64,000 nucleotides of DNA from NCBI GenBank assembly GCA_050258375.1, contig JBLMYQ010000034.1:1-64000 (forward strand), read 5' to 3'. A model generated the notes under the pieces. It worked only from the letters and a program-made list of their open reading frames with translations, ran no database searches and was not told where the DNA came from. Position 1 is the stretch's first letter. Each line of letters begins with the position of its first letter. Positions 42,733 to 51,910 of this stretch are shown here, piece after piece. Both the position numbers and the translations under genes were made by a program. This DNA is from JBLMYQ01 sp050258375. GTDB taxonomy: Bacteria > Bacillota > Clostridia > Acetivibrionales > UBA4821.

Positions 42733-45429
42733 ATGAAAAATACAGTAAACCAAATTAATTTAAATAACAAAGAAAATAATATATCTAAAGGGTTGACCAC
42801 AAAGACTGCACAAAAGAACCTTGACATATACGGACCTAACGAAATAGCAAGCAAAAAGAAAAAATCTCCTCTTATGATTTTTATCAGACAGTTCAGTGAC
42901 TTCATGGTAATCATCCTTCTTCTTGCCACTCTTTTTTCAATCTCTATGGGTGAAATTATTGAAGCATCAACAATAATGTTTATCATACTTCTTAATGCCA
43001 TATTAGGCTTCTGGCAAGAATTTAAGACAGAAAAAACCCTTGAGGCATTAAAGCAGCTTGCCGCGCCTGTTTGCGCAGTTATACGGGATGGAACTATCAC
43101 AACAGTTCCTGCATCAGAAATTGTTCCTGGCGACGTAATAGTTTTGGAATCAGGCAATAGGGTTCCGGCTGATGCGATTTTAATTGAGGCAAACAGCCTA
43201 TCTGTTGATGAATCAATGCTTACAGGTGAATCATTACCTGTCCTCAAAAAATCCATAACCGAAATCCCTGATGAAAAGCCTGAAACACTTGAAAATCATG
43301 AAGAATCAATCTTTATGGGAACACTTGCCGTATCCGGAACCGGGAGAGCCATTATTGTAAATACCGGTATGAACACCGAAATGGGAAAAATAGCAGAAAT
43401 GATACAAAATGTTCAGGAGGAACTAACTCCTCTTCAAAAAAAGCTTGATAGGATGGGCACTCATATTGTCTACGGATGTATTATTATATGTGCATTAGTT
43501 TCTTTTATTGGGATGCTTAAAGGTGAAGAGCTCTTTAATATGATTCTATCTGGAATAAGTTTGGCTGTAGCAGCAATCCCCGAAGGGCTTCCTGCTGTCG
43601 TAACCATTTCTTTAGCAATAGGTGTCCAAAGGATGCTCCGCAGAAATGCGCTTATAAGAAAGCTTCCAGCAGTCGAAACTCTTGGCTGTACTACAGTAAT
43701 TTGTTCTGATAAAACCGGCACCCTTACTGAAAATAAAATGACGGTTAAGAAAATATACGTGAATGGAGAATTCATTGATGTAACCGGTTCAGGCTTTACA
43801 CCTGAAGGAAGCTTTATTTCAGGCTCTAAAACCATCTCTCCAAAGAATAACCGGCTGTTAATTGAATGTCTTACAGCAGGAACCTTGTGCAATAATTCAA
43901 GGCTTGTGAATACAAGCAATTCCCTCTGGGAAATTCAAGGCGATCCTACTGAAGGAGCCATTCTTGTTGCAGCAGGAAAAGCCGGAATAACAAACAAATG
44001 GCTTTCAAATATTTATAAAAGAACCAGAGAAATTCCATTTGATTCTGATAGAAAGATGATGTCTGTAATTTATAAAAATAACCACAATCGCTTAATCTCT
44101 TATTCCAAAGGTGCTCCCGATGTTATTATAAAATTGTGTAAATATGCTCTAAAAGAAGATGGCTTTGTACCTATGTCTTCAAATGAGTCAAATGAAATAC
44201 TTAAAGCAGCATCTTTATTGGCCTCTCAGGCTTTAAGAGTTATAGCAATTGCCAAAAAGCCTTTAAATATTAGCCAGGATAATGAATCTTCTGAGGGTTA
44301 CGAAATAGAGAATAACCTGACTTTCATCGGTCTTGTTGGAATGATTGACCCTCCCAGAAGCGAAGCATTATTCTCAGTCCAAAAATGTAAAAAAGCAGGC
44401 ATTAGACCTGTAATGATTACCGGTGATCACAAGGAAACAGCTTTTGCAATAGCCAAAGAAATAGGAATTGCAGACGAAAACCCCAAAACTGTTATAACAG
44501 GTGAAGAGCTTGATAAAATTAGTGATAGCGATTTTATAAAGAATATTCATAAATACAACGTTTTTGCACGTGTGTCACCACGTCACAAATTCCGGATAGT
44601 AAAAACCCTGAAAAGCAGTGGTAATATTGTCGCCATGACCGGTGATGGTGTAAACGATAGTCCTGCTGTCAAAGAGGCTGATATTGGCATTGCAATGGGC
44701 ATATCAGGAACTGATGTAACAAAAGAATCTTCCTCTATAATCCTTCTTGATGACAATTTTTCTACTATTGTATCAGCAATAGAAGAAGGCAGAGGTATTT
44801 ATGAAAATATTAGAAAATTTATCAGATATATGCTTTCATGCAATATAGGTGAAGTTCTAACAATGTTTTTAGGCTCTTTGTTATCTTCTCCTGTTCCGTT
44901 ATTACCGATTCAAATACTATGGGTAAATCTTGTGACAGATGGTCTCCCGGGTATTGCCCTAGGATTGGATCCCTCCGACAGAGGAATCATGGAAAAAAAG
45001 CCCCGTTCTCCAAATGAAAATGTTTTTTCTGACGGCTTGCTGGGGAAAATCCTTTTTCGTGGAACCATAATAGGCTTGAGTACCCTTGCAGTATTTTACT
45101 TTGAATATTTTATTTTTGGAAATGGAATAATGATTGCCCGTACTGCTGCATTTGCTACTTTAGTTATTTCTCAGCTTATTCATGTATTTGAATGTCGCTC
45201 TGAGAAAAAGGATATTTTTGAAATAAACCTTCTTGAGAATAAATATCTTGTTTGGTCAGTAGCTGTTTCAGCCTTTATGCTGTTTACTGTTCTTTATGTC
45301 CCAATTCTTCAAACAATTTTTAAAACAACAACACTGGGAATAAGTGATTGGCTTCTGGTCACCGGTTTCTCTCTTGCCGGTCCTGCACTTGCCAGCATTG
45401 GATTTTCATTGAAAAGCAAAGTAAAATAA
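42733..45429 (+). CDS. Calcium-type P-type ATPase (P2A)
   Basis: 898-residue cation pump with the full P-type layout: N-terminal cation-ATPase domain, actuator motif MLTGES, membrane motif AAIPEGLPAVV (calcium-site glutamate), phosphorylation motif CSDKTGTLT with Asp326, nucleotide domain, hinge MTGDGVNDSPA, and a ten-helix membrane part with a C-terminal cation ATPase domain (LPIQILWVNLVTDGLPGIALG). Best fit is a SERCA/PMR1-like Ca2+ exporter. CGGAGG site 6 bases before ATG. Stand-alone, diverging from ytaF. Confidence 0.93.
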   Translation: MKNTVNQINLNNKENNISKGLTTKTAQKNLDIYGPNEIASKKKKSPLMIFIRQFSDFMVIILLLATLFSISMGEIIEASTIMFIILLNAILGFWQEFKTEKTLEALKQLAAPVCAVIRDGTITTVPASEIVPGDVIVLESGNRVPADAILIEANSLSVDESMLTGESLPVLKKSITEIPDEKPETLENHEESIFMGTLAVSGTGRAIIVNTGMNTEMGKIAEMIQNVQEELTPLQKKLDRMGTHIVYGCIIICALVSFIGMLKGEELFNMILSGISLAVAAIPEGLPAVVTISLAIGVQRMLRRNALIRKLPAVETLGCTTVICSDKTGTLTENKMTVKKIYVNGEFIDVTGSGFTPEGSFISGSKTISPKNNRLLIECLTAGTLCNNSRLVNTSNSLWEIQGDPTEGAILVAAGKAGITNKWLSNIYKRTREIPFDSDRKMMSVIYKNNHNRLISYSKGAPDVIIKLCKYALKEDGFVPMSSNESNEILKAASLLASQALRVIAIAKKPLNISQDNESSEGYEIENNLTFIGLVGMIDPPRSEALFSVQKCKKAGIRPVMITGDHKETAFAIAKEIGIADENPKTVITGEELDKISDSDFIKNIHKYNVFARVSPRHKFRIVKTLKSSGNIVAMTGDGVNDSPAVKEADIGIAMGISGTDVTKESSSIILLDDNFSTIVSAIEEGRGIYENIRKFIRYMLSCNIGEVLTMFLGSLLSSPVPLLPIQILWVNLVTDGLPGIALGLDPSDRGIMEKKPRSPNENVFSDGLLGKILFRGTIIGLSTLAVFYFEYFIFGNGIMIARTAAFATLVISQLIHVFECRSEKKDIFEINLLENKYLVWSVAVSAFMLFTVLYVPILQTIFKTTTLGISDWLLVTGFSLAGPALASIGFSLKSKVK

Positions 45430-45456
45430 TGTTCAATTATCTTTGCTCCATAAAAA

Positions 45457-45485
45457 TTGACAAAATACATATACTAATCTATAAT
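45457..45485 (+). promoter_or_regulatory. Consensus promoter of the LCP gene
   Basis: TTGACA (45457-45462), 17-base spacer, TATAAT (45480-45485): both boxes perfect and ideally spaced. Transcription should start near 45492. Confidence 0.85.
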
Positions 45486-45489
45486 TAAA

Positions 45490-45567
45490 AATACCTTGAA
45501 TAATAATTTCAAAGGTATGGTAACGCTTGGGTTTATAAGGTTCAATGCTTTTCTTCCCAAAGCGTTC
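45490..45567 (+). promoter_or_regulatory. Two-hairpin 5' leader of the LCP gene
   Basis: Right after the expected start site come two stems, each with one bulged T: ATACCTTGAA with TTCAAAGGTAT (45491-45518), and AACGCTTGGG with CCCAAAGCGTT (45521-45567). They are followed by a GTTTTT stretch and about 60 bases more before the start codon. No known riboswitch was recognised. Confidence 0.5.
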
Positions 45568-45627
45568 CTATTTGTTTTTAAACAGGTACATCAAAATATT
45601 TTATTCAACAGGTGGTTGATATATTTT

Positions 45628-46542
45628 ATGAATATTAAAAAGTTTTTTAAAATTGTTTTTAGTTTTGTTTTTACTTTTTGTATGTTTGGAGCAGTTGCAT
45701 TTGGCGCTTTATATATTATTAATCCTGAATTGTTTAATACCCAGAATCTTCTCGGTAGTATTTTAAATCCTTTATCAGCACCTCAAAAGCCAATAAATAT
45801 TTTGCTCATGGGCGCAGATAAAGTTGGTATGAATACTGACGTAATGCTTGTTGCAAATATTAATCCTGTAACCAAAGAAATTCATGTTGTTTCTATTCCT
45901 AGAGATACCAAGATACAGTATAAAGGAACCCATAAAATTAACAGCATGTATGGCAGAGGTAAAGCAGAGCTTGCAAAAGAAAAAGTTTCAGAAATAATTG
46001 GGAACCCGATTGACTATGCCGTAATTACAAAGCCCGAAGGATTCAGAAATATTATAGATATACTTGGCGGAGTTGAAGTAGACGTACCTGGAGATATGAA
46101 TTATGATGATTATGATCAGGACCTCCATATTCATTTAAAAAAAGGTCTTCAAACCCTTAACGGTGACAAGGCTGAGGAATTTGTAAGATATAGGCATGGA
46201 TATGCCGAGGGTGACCTTGGACGAATAGAAGCCCAAAAAATATTTTTTAAAGCCTTTGTAGAACAAAAATTAAAGCCAGAGTATATACTAAAAGCAGATA
46301 AAATACTGGGTCAAATATTTGAAAATGTAAAAACCGATATTCCTTTGGATATTGCAATTAAATATGCTTTAGCAGCCAAGGATATGCCTTCTCAGAATAT
46401 ATCGTTTTTAAATCTACCCGGTAATCCGAAAAAAACTAATGGTGTCTGGTATTTTATACATGACTCAGTAGAAATTGAAAAGCAGCTCAGAGGTGAGTTC
46501 AGCCTTGAGGCAACTCCAAAAGCTTCAAGTGCAAAACAATAG
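45628..46542 (+). CDS. LytR-CpsA-Psr (LCP) family protein
   Basis: LCP enzymes attach anionic polymers or glycans from lipid carriers to peptidoglycan. 304 residues from ATG 45628: short cytoplasmic tail, membrane helix (about 8-32), then LCP domain with NILLMGADK, SIPRDTKIQ and VRYRHGYAEGDLGRIEAQ, which hold the conserved Asp and Arg residues. AGGTGG lies 12 bases before this ATG. The frame could extend upstream to a TTG at 45496, but that is only a few bases after the expected transcription start and runs through leader hairpins, so it was rejected. Confidence 0.9.
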   Translation: MNIKKFFKIVFSFVFTFCMFGAVAFGALYIINPELFNTQNLLGSILNPLSAPQKPINILLMGADKVGMNTDVMLVANINPVTKEIHVVSIPRDTKIQYKGTHKINSMYGRGKAELAKEKVSEIIGNPIDYAVITKPEGFRNIIDILGGVEVDVPGDMNYDDYDQDLHIHLKKGLQTLNGDKAEEFVRYRHGYAEGDLGRIEAQKIFFKAFVEQKLKPEYILKADKILGQIFENVKTDIPLDIAIKYALAAKDMPSQNISFLNLPGNPKKTNGVWYFIHDSVEIEKQLRGEFSLEATPKASSAKQ

Positions 46543-46556
46543 TTTAGAGGTTGATA

Positions 46557-47162
46557 ATGGAACAAATTTCTCAAATTGCAACAAATCTTGTATCACAATA
46601 TGGTTATATATTTATGGCATTTGCCATGTTTGTAGATAGTGTAAACATCCCTGCCGGAAGTGAAATAATCCTGCCTTTTGGAGGATACATGGCAAGAACC
46701 TCCAACTTAAATATATATGTCCTGATAGCTGTAACAACAATAGCAACAACCCTGGGAGCAATTGCTAATTATTATTTAGGTGCATGGGGTGGGGATATTT
46801 TATTTGCGAAGCACGGTAAAAAGCTGCTGATTTCCAAGAAGGATTATGATTTAGCCGTAAATTGGTTTAAAAAATATGGTAATTTTGCAGCTTTCTTCGG
46901 AAGGTTAATACCAGGTATACGAACCTTTATTTCTTTTCCTGCAGGAGTAGCTAAAACAAGCATCATTCCATTTTCGGTATATTCCTTTCTCGGTTCATTG
47001 GTCTGGTGTACCGGCTTTTGTGCAGCTGGCTACGCTTTAGGCAAGAAGTGGAAAACCATCGAGATATACTTGAAAGATTTTCATCTGATAATTATTGCTA
47101 TTTTAGTTATAATTATTGTTCTTTATATAATTCACAAGATTAAAGATAGGAACGAAGAATAG
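46557..47162 (+). CDS. DedA family membrane protein
   Basis: 201-residue DedA/SNARE-associated (VTT) protein with the signature FAAFFGRLIPGIRTFISFPAG and several hydrophobic segments, including GYIFMAFAMFVDSVNIPAGSE near the N-terminus. Some DedA proteins are undecaprenyl-phosphate or lipid flippases. GAGG precedes ATG 46557 by 6 bases. It follows the LCP gene by 14 bases: an operon that could join polymer attachment with carrier-lipid recycling. Confidence 0.9.
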   Translation: MEQISQIATNLVSQYGYIFMAFAMFVDSVNIPAGSEIILPFGGYMARTSNLNIYVLIAVTTIATTLGAIANYYLGAWGGDILFAKHGKKLLISKKDYDLAVNWFKKYGNFAAFFGRLIPGIRTFISFPAGVAKTSIIPFSVYSFLGSLVWCTGFCAAGYALGKKWKTIEIYLKDFHLIIIAILVIIIVLYIIHKIKDRNEE

Positions 47163-47163
47163 T

Positions 47164-47191
47164 AGAGCACAACTTACATGAGTAGTGCTTT
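47164..47191 (+). terminator. Weak terminator after the DedA gene
   Basis: A 5-bp stem AGCAC/GTGCT followed by TTTTATTTT, touching the end of the convergent yfiH-type gene. Confidence 0.4.
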
Positions 47192-48006
47192 TATTTTAAC
47201 TGCATTAATGAATAATTCCTCCCTGTATTACTTCCATCAGCCCTGTATGAATAAAGGATTTGATTATTACACGCTGTACAAATACCTGAAGAATGAATAT
47301 TTTCAGGTTTTAATTTTTTTTCAAGCAGCTGCTGTATATTTGCTTCCCAAAGATTTATTTTGAATTTCCCCGTTTCAACAGGTTCTATAATAATATTATT
47401 CAAACCGAATGCCCTTTCAAATTCATCCTTTACAGGCGTATTGACTTCAAAGCAGCATTTACCTATGGAAGGTCCAACGCAAGCGATTATATTTTGAGGA
47501 TTGCATTTAAATTTTTCTACCATTTTTTGAACAGTCTTGGATGCAATTTTTTTTACTGTTCCTCTCCAGCCTGCATGTGTGCTTGCAATAACATTTCTTT
47601 CAGGGTCATAGAATAAAACAGGAACGCAATCTGCAAAGAAAGCTACCAAAGCAGTGTTTAATCCGCCTGTTAGCAGTGCATCGCTTCCCTCTATTTTTCT
47701 AGGTCTCAATATGCCTTCACCTCTGTCCTCTTTGCTGACTATTCTAACAGCATCCTCATGAACCTGATTAGCAAATACAAGGTTATGATAATCTAATTCC
47801 ATAACATCACAAAGCATTTTAAAGTTCTCTCTCGTATGTTCAGAAGCTTCTGCATGATTTACGGAAGGATTGCCAATTTCACCGATTTTTGTAGTAATAC
47901 AGTGGGTTAGCTTATCTGAATGCTCTAAAAGGCATTTAAATTGAAGATATTCAATGCCATCTTTCTTTACATGCATAATACTTTTATTCGTCAAATTCAT
48001 GTTCAA
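47191..48006 (-). CDS. YfiH/YlmD-type polyphenol oxidase (laccase-domain) protein
   Basis: 271-residue protein of the multicopper polyphenol oxidase-like family, now seen as purine nucleoside-cleaving or cell-wall-quality enzymes. Metal-site motifs are present: FANQVHEDAV, FFADCVPVLFYD, HAGWRGTVKKI and CVGPSIGKCCFEV. The start is TTG 48006 (AGGAAGGA 5 bases ahead) or ATG 48000. Convergent with the DedA gene. Confidence 0.9.
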   Translation of the reverse strand: MNMNLTNKSIMHVKKDGIEYLQFKCLLEHSDKLTHCITTKIGEIGNPSVNHAEASEHTRENFKMLCDVMELDYHNLVFANQVHEDAVRIVSKEDRGEGILRPRKIEGSDALLTGGLNTALVAFFADCVPVLFYDPERNVIASTHAGWRGTVKKIASKTVQKMVEKFKCNPQNIIACVGPSIGKCCFEVNTPVKDEFERAFGLNNIIIEPVETGKFKINLWEANIQQLLEKKLKPENIHSSGICTACNNQILYSYRADGSNTGRNYSLMQLK

Positions 48007-48090
48007 GTATGTCCTTCCTGAAAATTAATTATTTTACTAAATATTATATTAATTTGCTTTTAATTTATAGTCAATTATTGAATGCTTTAA

Positions 48091-48128
48091 TAAAGAAAAA
48101 TCCCGACCGCAGTCGGGATTTTTCTTTA
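48091..48128 (-). terminator. Terminator of groEL
   Basis: A perfect 17-bp stem (48091-48107 with 48112-48128) with AAATCCCGAC core and T-rich minus-strand arm, 36 bases after the groEL stop. Confidence 0.92.
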
Positions 48129-48163
48129 TTCTCACTTCTAACCTCTCACATCTCACTTCTAGT
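48129..48163. repeat. Short word-repeat patch after groEL
   Basis: CTCACTTCTA recurs within 35 bases, joined by CCTCTCACAT. It sits between the groEL stop and its terminator and codes for nothing. Confidence 0.5.
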
Positions 48164-49804
48164 TTAGTACATTGGCATTCCGCCGCCCATGCCGCCCATA
48201 CCTGCCATAGCAGCTGCAGCATTGTCTTTTTCAGGCTTATCTGCTACAAGACTCTCTGTGGTAAGAACCATTGAAGCTATGCTTGCAGCATTTTGAAGTG
48301 CTGAGCGTGTAACCTTTGCAGGATCAACTATTCCAGCTTCCTTCATGTCTATATATTTTTCAGTAATTGCATCAAATCCAACTCCGGCTGAACTTGACTT
48401 AATCTTGTCAAGGACTACCGAACCTTCAAGCCCTGCATTTGCAGAAATTTGTCTGACAGGCTCTTCAAGTGATTTAAGTATTATGCTTATTCCGGTTTTT
48501 TCATCTCCGGCTGTTGTTTCAAGAAGCTTTGCAACCTTTGGGATGATGTTTATATATGCTGTTCCACCACCAGCCACAATACCTTCTTCAACAGCTGCCC
48601 TTGTTGCTGCAAGAGCATCTTCTATACGAAGCTTCTTTTCCTTCATTTCAGTTTCTGTAGCCGCTCCAACCTGAATTACAGCTACACCGCCTGAAAGCTT
48701 TGCAAGTCTTTCCTGAAGCTTTTCTTTATCAAAGTCAGATGTTGTTTCCTCGATTTGTGCTCTGATTTGTCCAATTCTCTTTTTAATATCATCCTGGTTT
48801 CCAGCACCATCAACAATTATTGTATTTTCTTTTTGAATCTTAATCTGTCTAGCCTTACCAAGCTGTGCAAGATTTGTTTCCTTCAAGTCAAGACCAAGCT
48901 CTTCGGTAATTACCTGCCCACCTGTAAGTGTTGCAATATCTTCAAGCATTGCTTTCCTTCTATCGCCAAATCCAGGTGCTTTAACAGCAACGCATGTGAA
49001 TGTTCCTCTAAGTTTGTTTACTACTAATGTTGCAAGTGCTTCTCCTTCAATATCTTCAGCTATTATAACAAGCTTCTTACCTTGCTGAACAATTTGCTCA
49101 AGCAAAGGAAGAATTTCTTGAATATTGCTTATTTTCTTATCTGTAATAAGAATATATGGGTCATCAAGAATAGCTTCCATCTTATCAGCATCCGTAATCA
49201 TGTAAGGTGAAATATATCCTCTGTCAAACTGCATACCTTCAACAACCTCAAGGTTGGTACCCATTGTCTTTGATTCTTCAACAGTTATAACTCCATCATT
49301 TGTTACCTTTTCCATAGCATCTGCAATAAGTTTGCCTATTGTTTCATCATTGGCCGAAATAGCTGCAACCCTTGCAATATCCTCTTTACCTTTAATTTTT
49401 GTGCTAACTTCCTTGATTCCTTCTACTGCAACGTCAATTGCTTTCTGAATTCCCTTTTTAACTATCATTGGATTAGCACCAGCTGCTACATTTTTCATAC
49501 CTTCTCTGATTATTGCCTGTGCAAGAAGAGTAGCTGTTGTTGTTCCATCCCCTGCTACATCGTTTGTCTTTGTAGCAACTTCTTTAACAAGCTGTGCACC
49601 CATATTTTCAAAAGCGTCTTCAAGCTCAATTTCCTTTGCAATTGTAACACCATCATTTGTGATTAATGGAGAACCAAACTTTTTATCAAGAACTACATTT
49701 CTTCCCTTGGGACCTAGTGTAATCTTAACTGTATCTGCTAATTGGTTAACACCTTTTTCCAAAGCGCGTCTTGCGTCTTCGCCGTATAATATCTCTTTTG
49801 CCAT
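48164..49804 (-). CDS. groL: Chaperonin GroEL
   Basis: 60-kDa chaperonin, 546 residues, with ATP motif VAGDGTTTATLL, the hinge GDRRKAMLEDIA and the GGM-rich C-terminal tail (MAGMGGMGGGMPMY). All hallmarks of group I chaperonin; single copy in the window. It follows groES by 23 bases and is controlled through the CIRCE before groES. Confidence 0.98.
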   Translation of the reverse strand: MAKEILYGEDARRALEKGVNQLADTVKITLGPKGRNVVLDKKFGSPLITNDGVTIAKEIELEDAFENMGAQLVKEVATKTNDVAGDGTTTATLLAQAIIREGMKNVAAGANPMIVKKGIQKAIDVAVEGIKEVSTKIKGKEDIARVAAISANDETIGKLIADAMEKVTNDGVITVEESKTMGTNLEVVEGMQFDRGYISPYMITDADKMEAILDDPYILITDKKISNIQEILPLLEQIVQQGKKLVIIAEDIEGEALATLVVNKLRGTFTCVAVKAPGFGDRRKAMLEDIATLTGGQVITEELGLDLKETNLAQLGKARQIKIQKENTIIVDGAGNQDDIKKRIGQIRAQIEETTSDFDKEKLQERLAKLSGGVAVIQVGAATETEMKEKKLRIEDALAATRAAVEEGIVAGGGTAYINIIPKVAKLLETTAGDEKTGISIILKSLEEPVRQISANAGLEGSVVLDKIKSSSAGVGFDAITEKYIDMKEAGIVDPAKVTRSALQNAASIASMVLTTESLVADKPEKDNAAAAMAGMGGMGGGMPMY

Positions 49805-49827
49805 ACCTTTTATTCCTCCCTCATTTT

Positions 49828-50112
49828 TTAATCAATTACTGCCAATACATCAGATTGCTTTACAATTGTCATTTCCTGACCGTCAAGCTTAACTTCTGTT
49901 CCAGCGTATCTGCTGATTATTACTCTATCCCCTACTTTTACTTCCATTTTAACTACTTTTCCATCTTCTATTGCTCCTGGTCCTACTGCAAGAACCTCGG
50001 CCATCTGTGGCTTTTCTTTTGCGGTTCCAGGTAATACAATACCGCTTTTGGTTGTTTCTTCGCTTTCGAGCATTTTTATCACTACTCCATCAGCTAAAGG
50101 TCTTATTTTCAT
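49828..50112 (-). CDS. groES: Co-chaperonin GroES
   Basis: 94 residues: MKIRPLADGVVIKM, mobile loop EETTKSGIVLPGTAKEKP, and VIISRYAGTEVKLDGQE. Seven-subunit lid of GroEL. AAGGAGGT site. First gene of the operon; CIRCE 28 bases upstream. Confidence 0.97.
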   Translation of the reverse strand: MKIRPLADGVVIKMLESEETTKSGIVLPGTAKEKPQMAEVLAVGPGAIEDGKVVKMEVKVGDRVIISRYAGTEVKLDGQEMTIVKQSDVLAVID

Positions 50113-50139
50113 GAGTGTACCTCCTTATTATTTAAGTTG

Positions 50140-50166
50140 TTAGCACTCGCGTCCGCTGAGTGCTAA
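50140..50166 (-). promoter_or_regulatory. CIRCE operator (HrcA site)
   Basis: TTAGCACTC-N9-GAGTGCTAA at 50140-50166 matches the CIRCE consensus in all 18 arm positions. HrcA itself is not in the window. Confidence 0.96.
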
Positions 50167-50177
50167 CCGCAGAATAT

Positions 50178-50206
50178 ATATTATAAGAATAGTATTGCCA
50201 TATCAA
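50178..50206 (-). promoter_or_regulatory. Predicted promoter of groES-groEL
   Basis: TTGATA (50201-50206) with TAATAT at 17 bases (50178-50183) or TATAAT at 15 bases (50180-50185) on the minus strand, directly upstream of the CIRCE. Confidence 0.65.
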
Positions 50207-50320
50207 GCATATGCGTTGGTTATTTTAGCCAAAGGCACCGGATTTTATCCAGTTATCTGGTAATATTTATCGTTTACTATGTTTTTTATTGATTTTCTCG
50301 GTTTATTGTATTTGGAACAA

Positions 50321-50353
50321 AAATTAACCCTCTAAATTAAAGAGGGTTAATTT
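50321..50353 (-). terminator. Terminator downstream of pyk
   Basis: A perfect 13-bp stem (50321-50333 with 50341-50353), T tracts on both sides. Confidence 0.82.
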
Positions 50354-50388
50354 ATTTTTATTTTATTGGGCGAGCCAATATCTCGCCT

Positions 50389-50427
50389 ACTCTCATTCCC
50401 CTCTATTTTAAGAGAGGGGTTAGGGGT
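50389..50427. repeat. Palindromic repeat patch after pyk
   Basis: CCCCTCT and AGAGGGG arms around ATTTTA, followed by a related GGGGTTAGGGGTGAG run. Its vocabulary resembles the larger dispersed repeat at 4.2 and 62.5 kb, but it does not align with it. Confidence 0.45.
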
Positions 50428-50430
50428 GAG

Positions 50431-51852
50431 TTATTCTCCCGCAACCTCAACCTTCATTATGTTTGTTGTTCCGGTAATCCAGGTTGGAACACCGGCAGTA
50501 AGAACTACAAGCTCACCTTTTTTTATAAGTCCTGTTTCAAGAGACTTTTCAACCGCTTTGCTAAATAATTCGTCAGTATTTTTTACAGCTCCTATTACAA
50601 AAGGATGAACACCCCACGAAAGTGCCAGCTGTCTTCTTACTTTTTCAGAATGTGTTATGCCAATAATTAAGCATGTGGGTTTAAATTTGGAAACCATCCT
50701 TGCAGTCGAACCCGTCTTGGTTATAGGTATAATTGCGGATGCCCCCAGTTCATGCGAGGTTGCACATGTAGCATGGCTTATGGCATTTGTAATTGATGTG
50801 CTTACTGAAAATCTTCTTGTATAAAATCTTCTCTTATAATCCGTACTTTCTTCTGCTTTTTCGATTATTCTACCCATCATCTCCAGACTTTCAACAGGAT
50901 ATTTGCCTGCCGCAGTTTCCCCTGAAAGCATTACTGCGCTGGTACTATCATATATTGCATTTGCCACATCACTCGCTTCTGCTCTTGTAGGCCGAGGATT
51001 TGCAATCATTGATTCAAGCATTTGCGTAGCAGTTATTACCGGTTTCCCAGCCTCTACACATTTTCTTATAATCTTTTTCTGCGCAGGTGGAACCTCTTCC
51101 GGTGAAATATCCAATCCGAGGTCACCTCTTGCAATCATTACGCCATCAGCTTCCTCAATAATTTCTTCAAGGTTATCAAGACCTTCTCTATTTTCAATCT
51201 TGGCTATTATCTGGATTTTTTTGCCTCCATTGGCTTCAAGCACAGCTCTTATCTGCCTTATATCATCAGCCCTTCTTGTAAAAGATGCCGCGATAAAGTC
51301 AAAATCATTTTCAATTCCAAAAATTATATCATCCATATCCTTTTCTGTTATTGCCGGAAGTCCTACAGAAAAACCAGATACATGTACATTCTTCTGGCTT
51401 CCTATTTTGCCTGAATTATTAACCTTACATATAACGTCAGTGCCTTCAACGCCAAGCACTTCCATTCCAATTGCGCCATCATTGATAAGTATCTTGCAGC
51501 CGGGAATAACGTCTTTATACAGCTCCTTGTAACTAATGCTGCATTTTTCTTTATCTCCTTCAATATCCTCAACTACAATCTTAAAAGCCTGACCTTCAAC
51601 AAGGTTTTCAAACTCATTCTTAAATAGACCTGTTCTAATTTCAGGTCCCTTTGTATCAAGAAGAAGCGCCACAGGAAGGTCTAATTTTTCTCTTATCTGC
51701 TTTACCCTGTCAGCTCTTGCCTGCTGTTCTTCATGTGTACCATGTGAAAAGTTCAATCTGGCAATATTCATCCCTTTAATCATCATTTCTTCAATAATTT
51801 CCTTTGACGATGATGAAGGGCCTAATGTGCATATTATTTTTGTCCGTCTCAT
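50431..51852 (-). CDS. pyk: Pyruvate kinase
   Basis: 473-residue glycolytic enzyme making pyruvate and ATP from phosphoenolpyruvate. Motifs: MRRTKIICTLGPSS, MNIARLNFSHGTHEE, LLDTKGPEIRTG, IIAKIENREGLDN, MIARGDLGLDI and MLSGETAAGKYP. It lacks the extra C-terminal PEP-utiliser domain found in Bacillus and several Clostridia (about 585 aa), so it is the short form. AGGAGGGAG site. No pfkA is found between dnaE and pyk, unlike in many Firmicutes. Confidence 0.97.
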   Translation of the reverse strand: MRRTKIICTLGPSSSSKEIIEEMMIKGMNIARLNFSHGTHEEQQARADRVKQIREKLDLPVALLLDTKGPEIRTGLFKNEFENLVEGQAFKIVVEDIEGDKEKCSISYKELYKDVIPGCKILINDGAIGMEVLGVEGTDVICKVNNSGKIGSQKNVHVSGFSVGLPAITEKDMDDIIFGIENDFDFIAASFTRRADDIRQIRAVLEANGGKKIQIIAKIENREGLDNLEEIIEEADGVMIARGDLGLDISPEEVPPAQKKIIRKCVEAGKPVITATQMLESMIANPRPTRAEASDVANAIYDSTSAVMLSGETAAGKYPVESLEMMGRIIEKAEESTDYKRRFYTRRFSVSTSITNAISHATCATSHELGASAIIPITKTGSTARMVSKFKPTCLIIGITHSEKVRRQLALSWGVHPFVIGAVKNTDELFSKAVEKSLETGLIKKGELVVLTAGVPTWITGTTNIMKVEVAGE

Positions 51853-51879
51853 AAGAATTCTCCCTCCTAATAAAAATTC

Positions 51880-51899
51880 AACCCCAGCAGACTGGGGTT
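51880..51899 (-). terminator. Terminator-like hairpin immediately before pyk
   Basis: An 8-bp stem AACCCCAG/CTGGGGTT, then GAATTTTTATT on the minus strand, directly joined to the pyk ribosome site. No room remains for a promoter between stem and start codon, so read-through or processing must deliver pyk mRNA. Confidence 0.7.
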
Positions 51900-51910
51900 A
51901 AAACCTTTAA

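Noticed and set aside
45496..45627. Upstream extension of the LCP gene from a TTG
   Set aside because: It lies about 4 bases from the predicted transcription start and inside leader hairpins; residues do not look like an LCP N-terminus.
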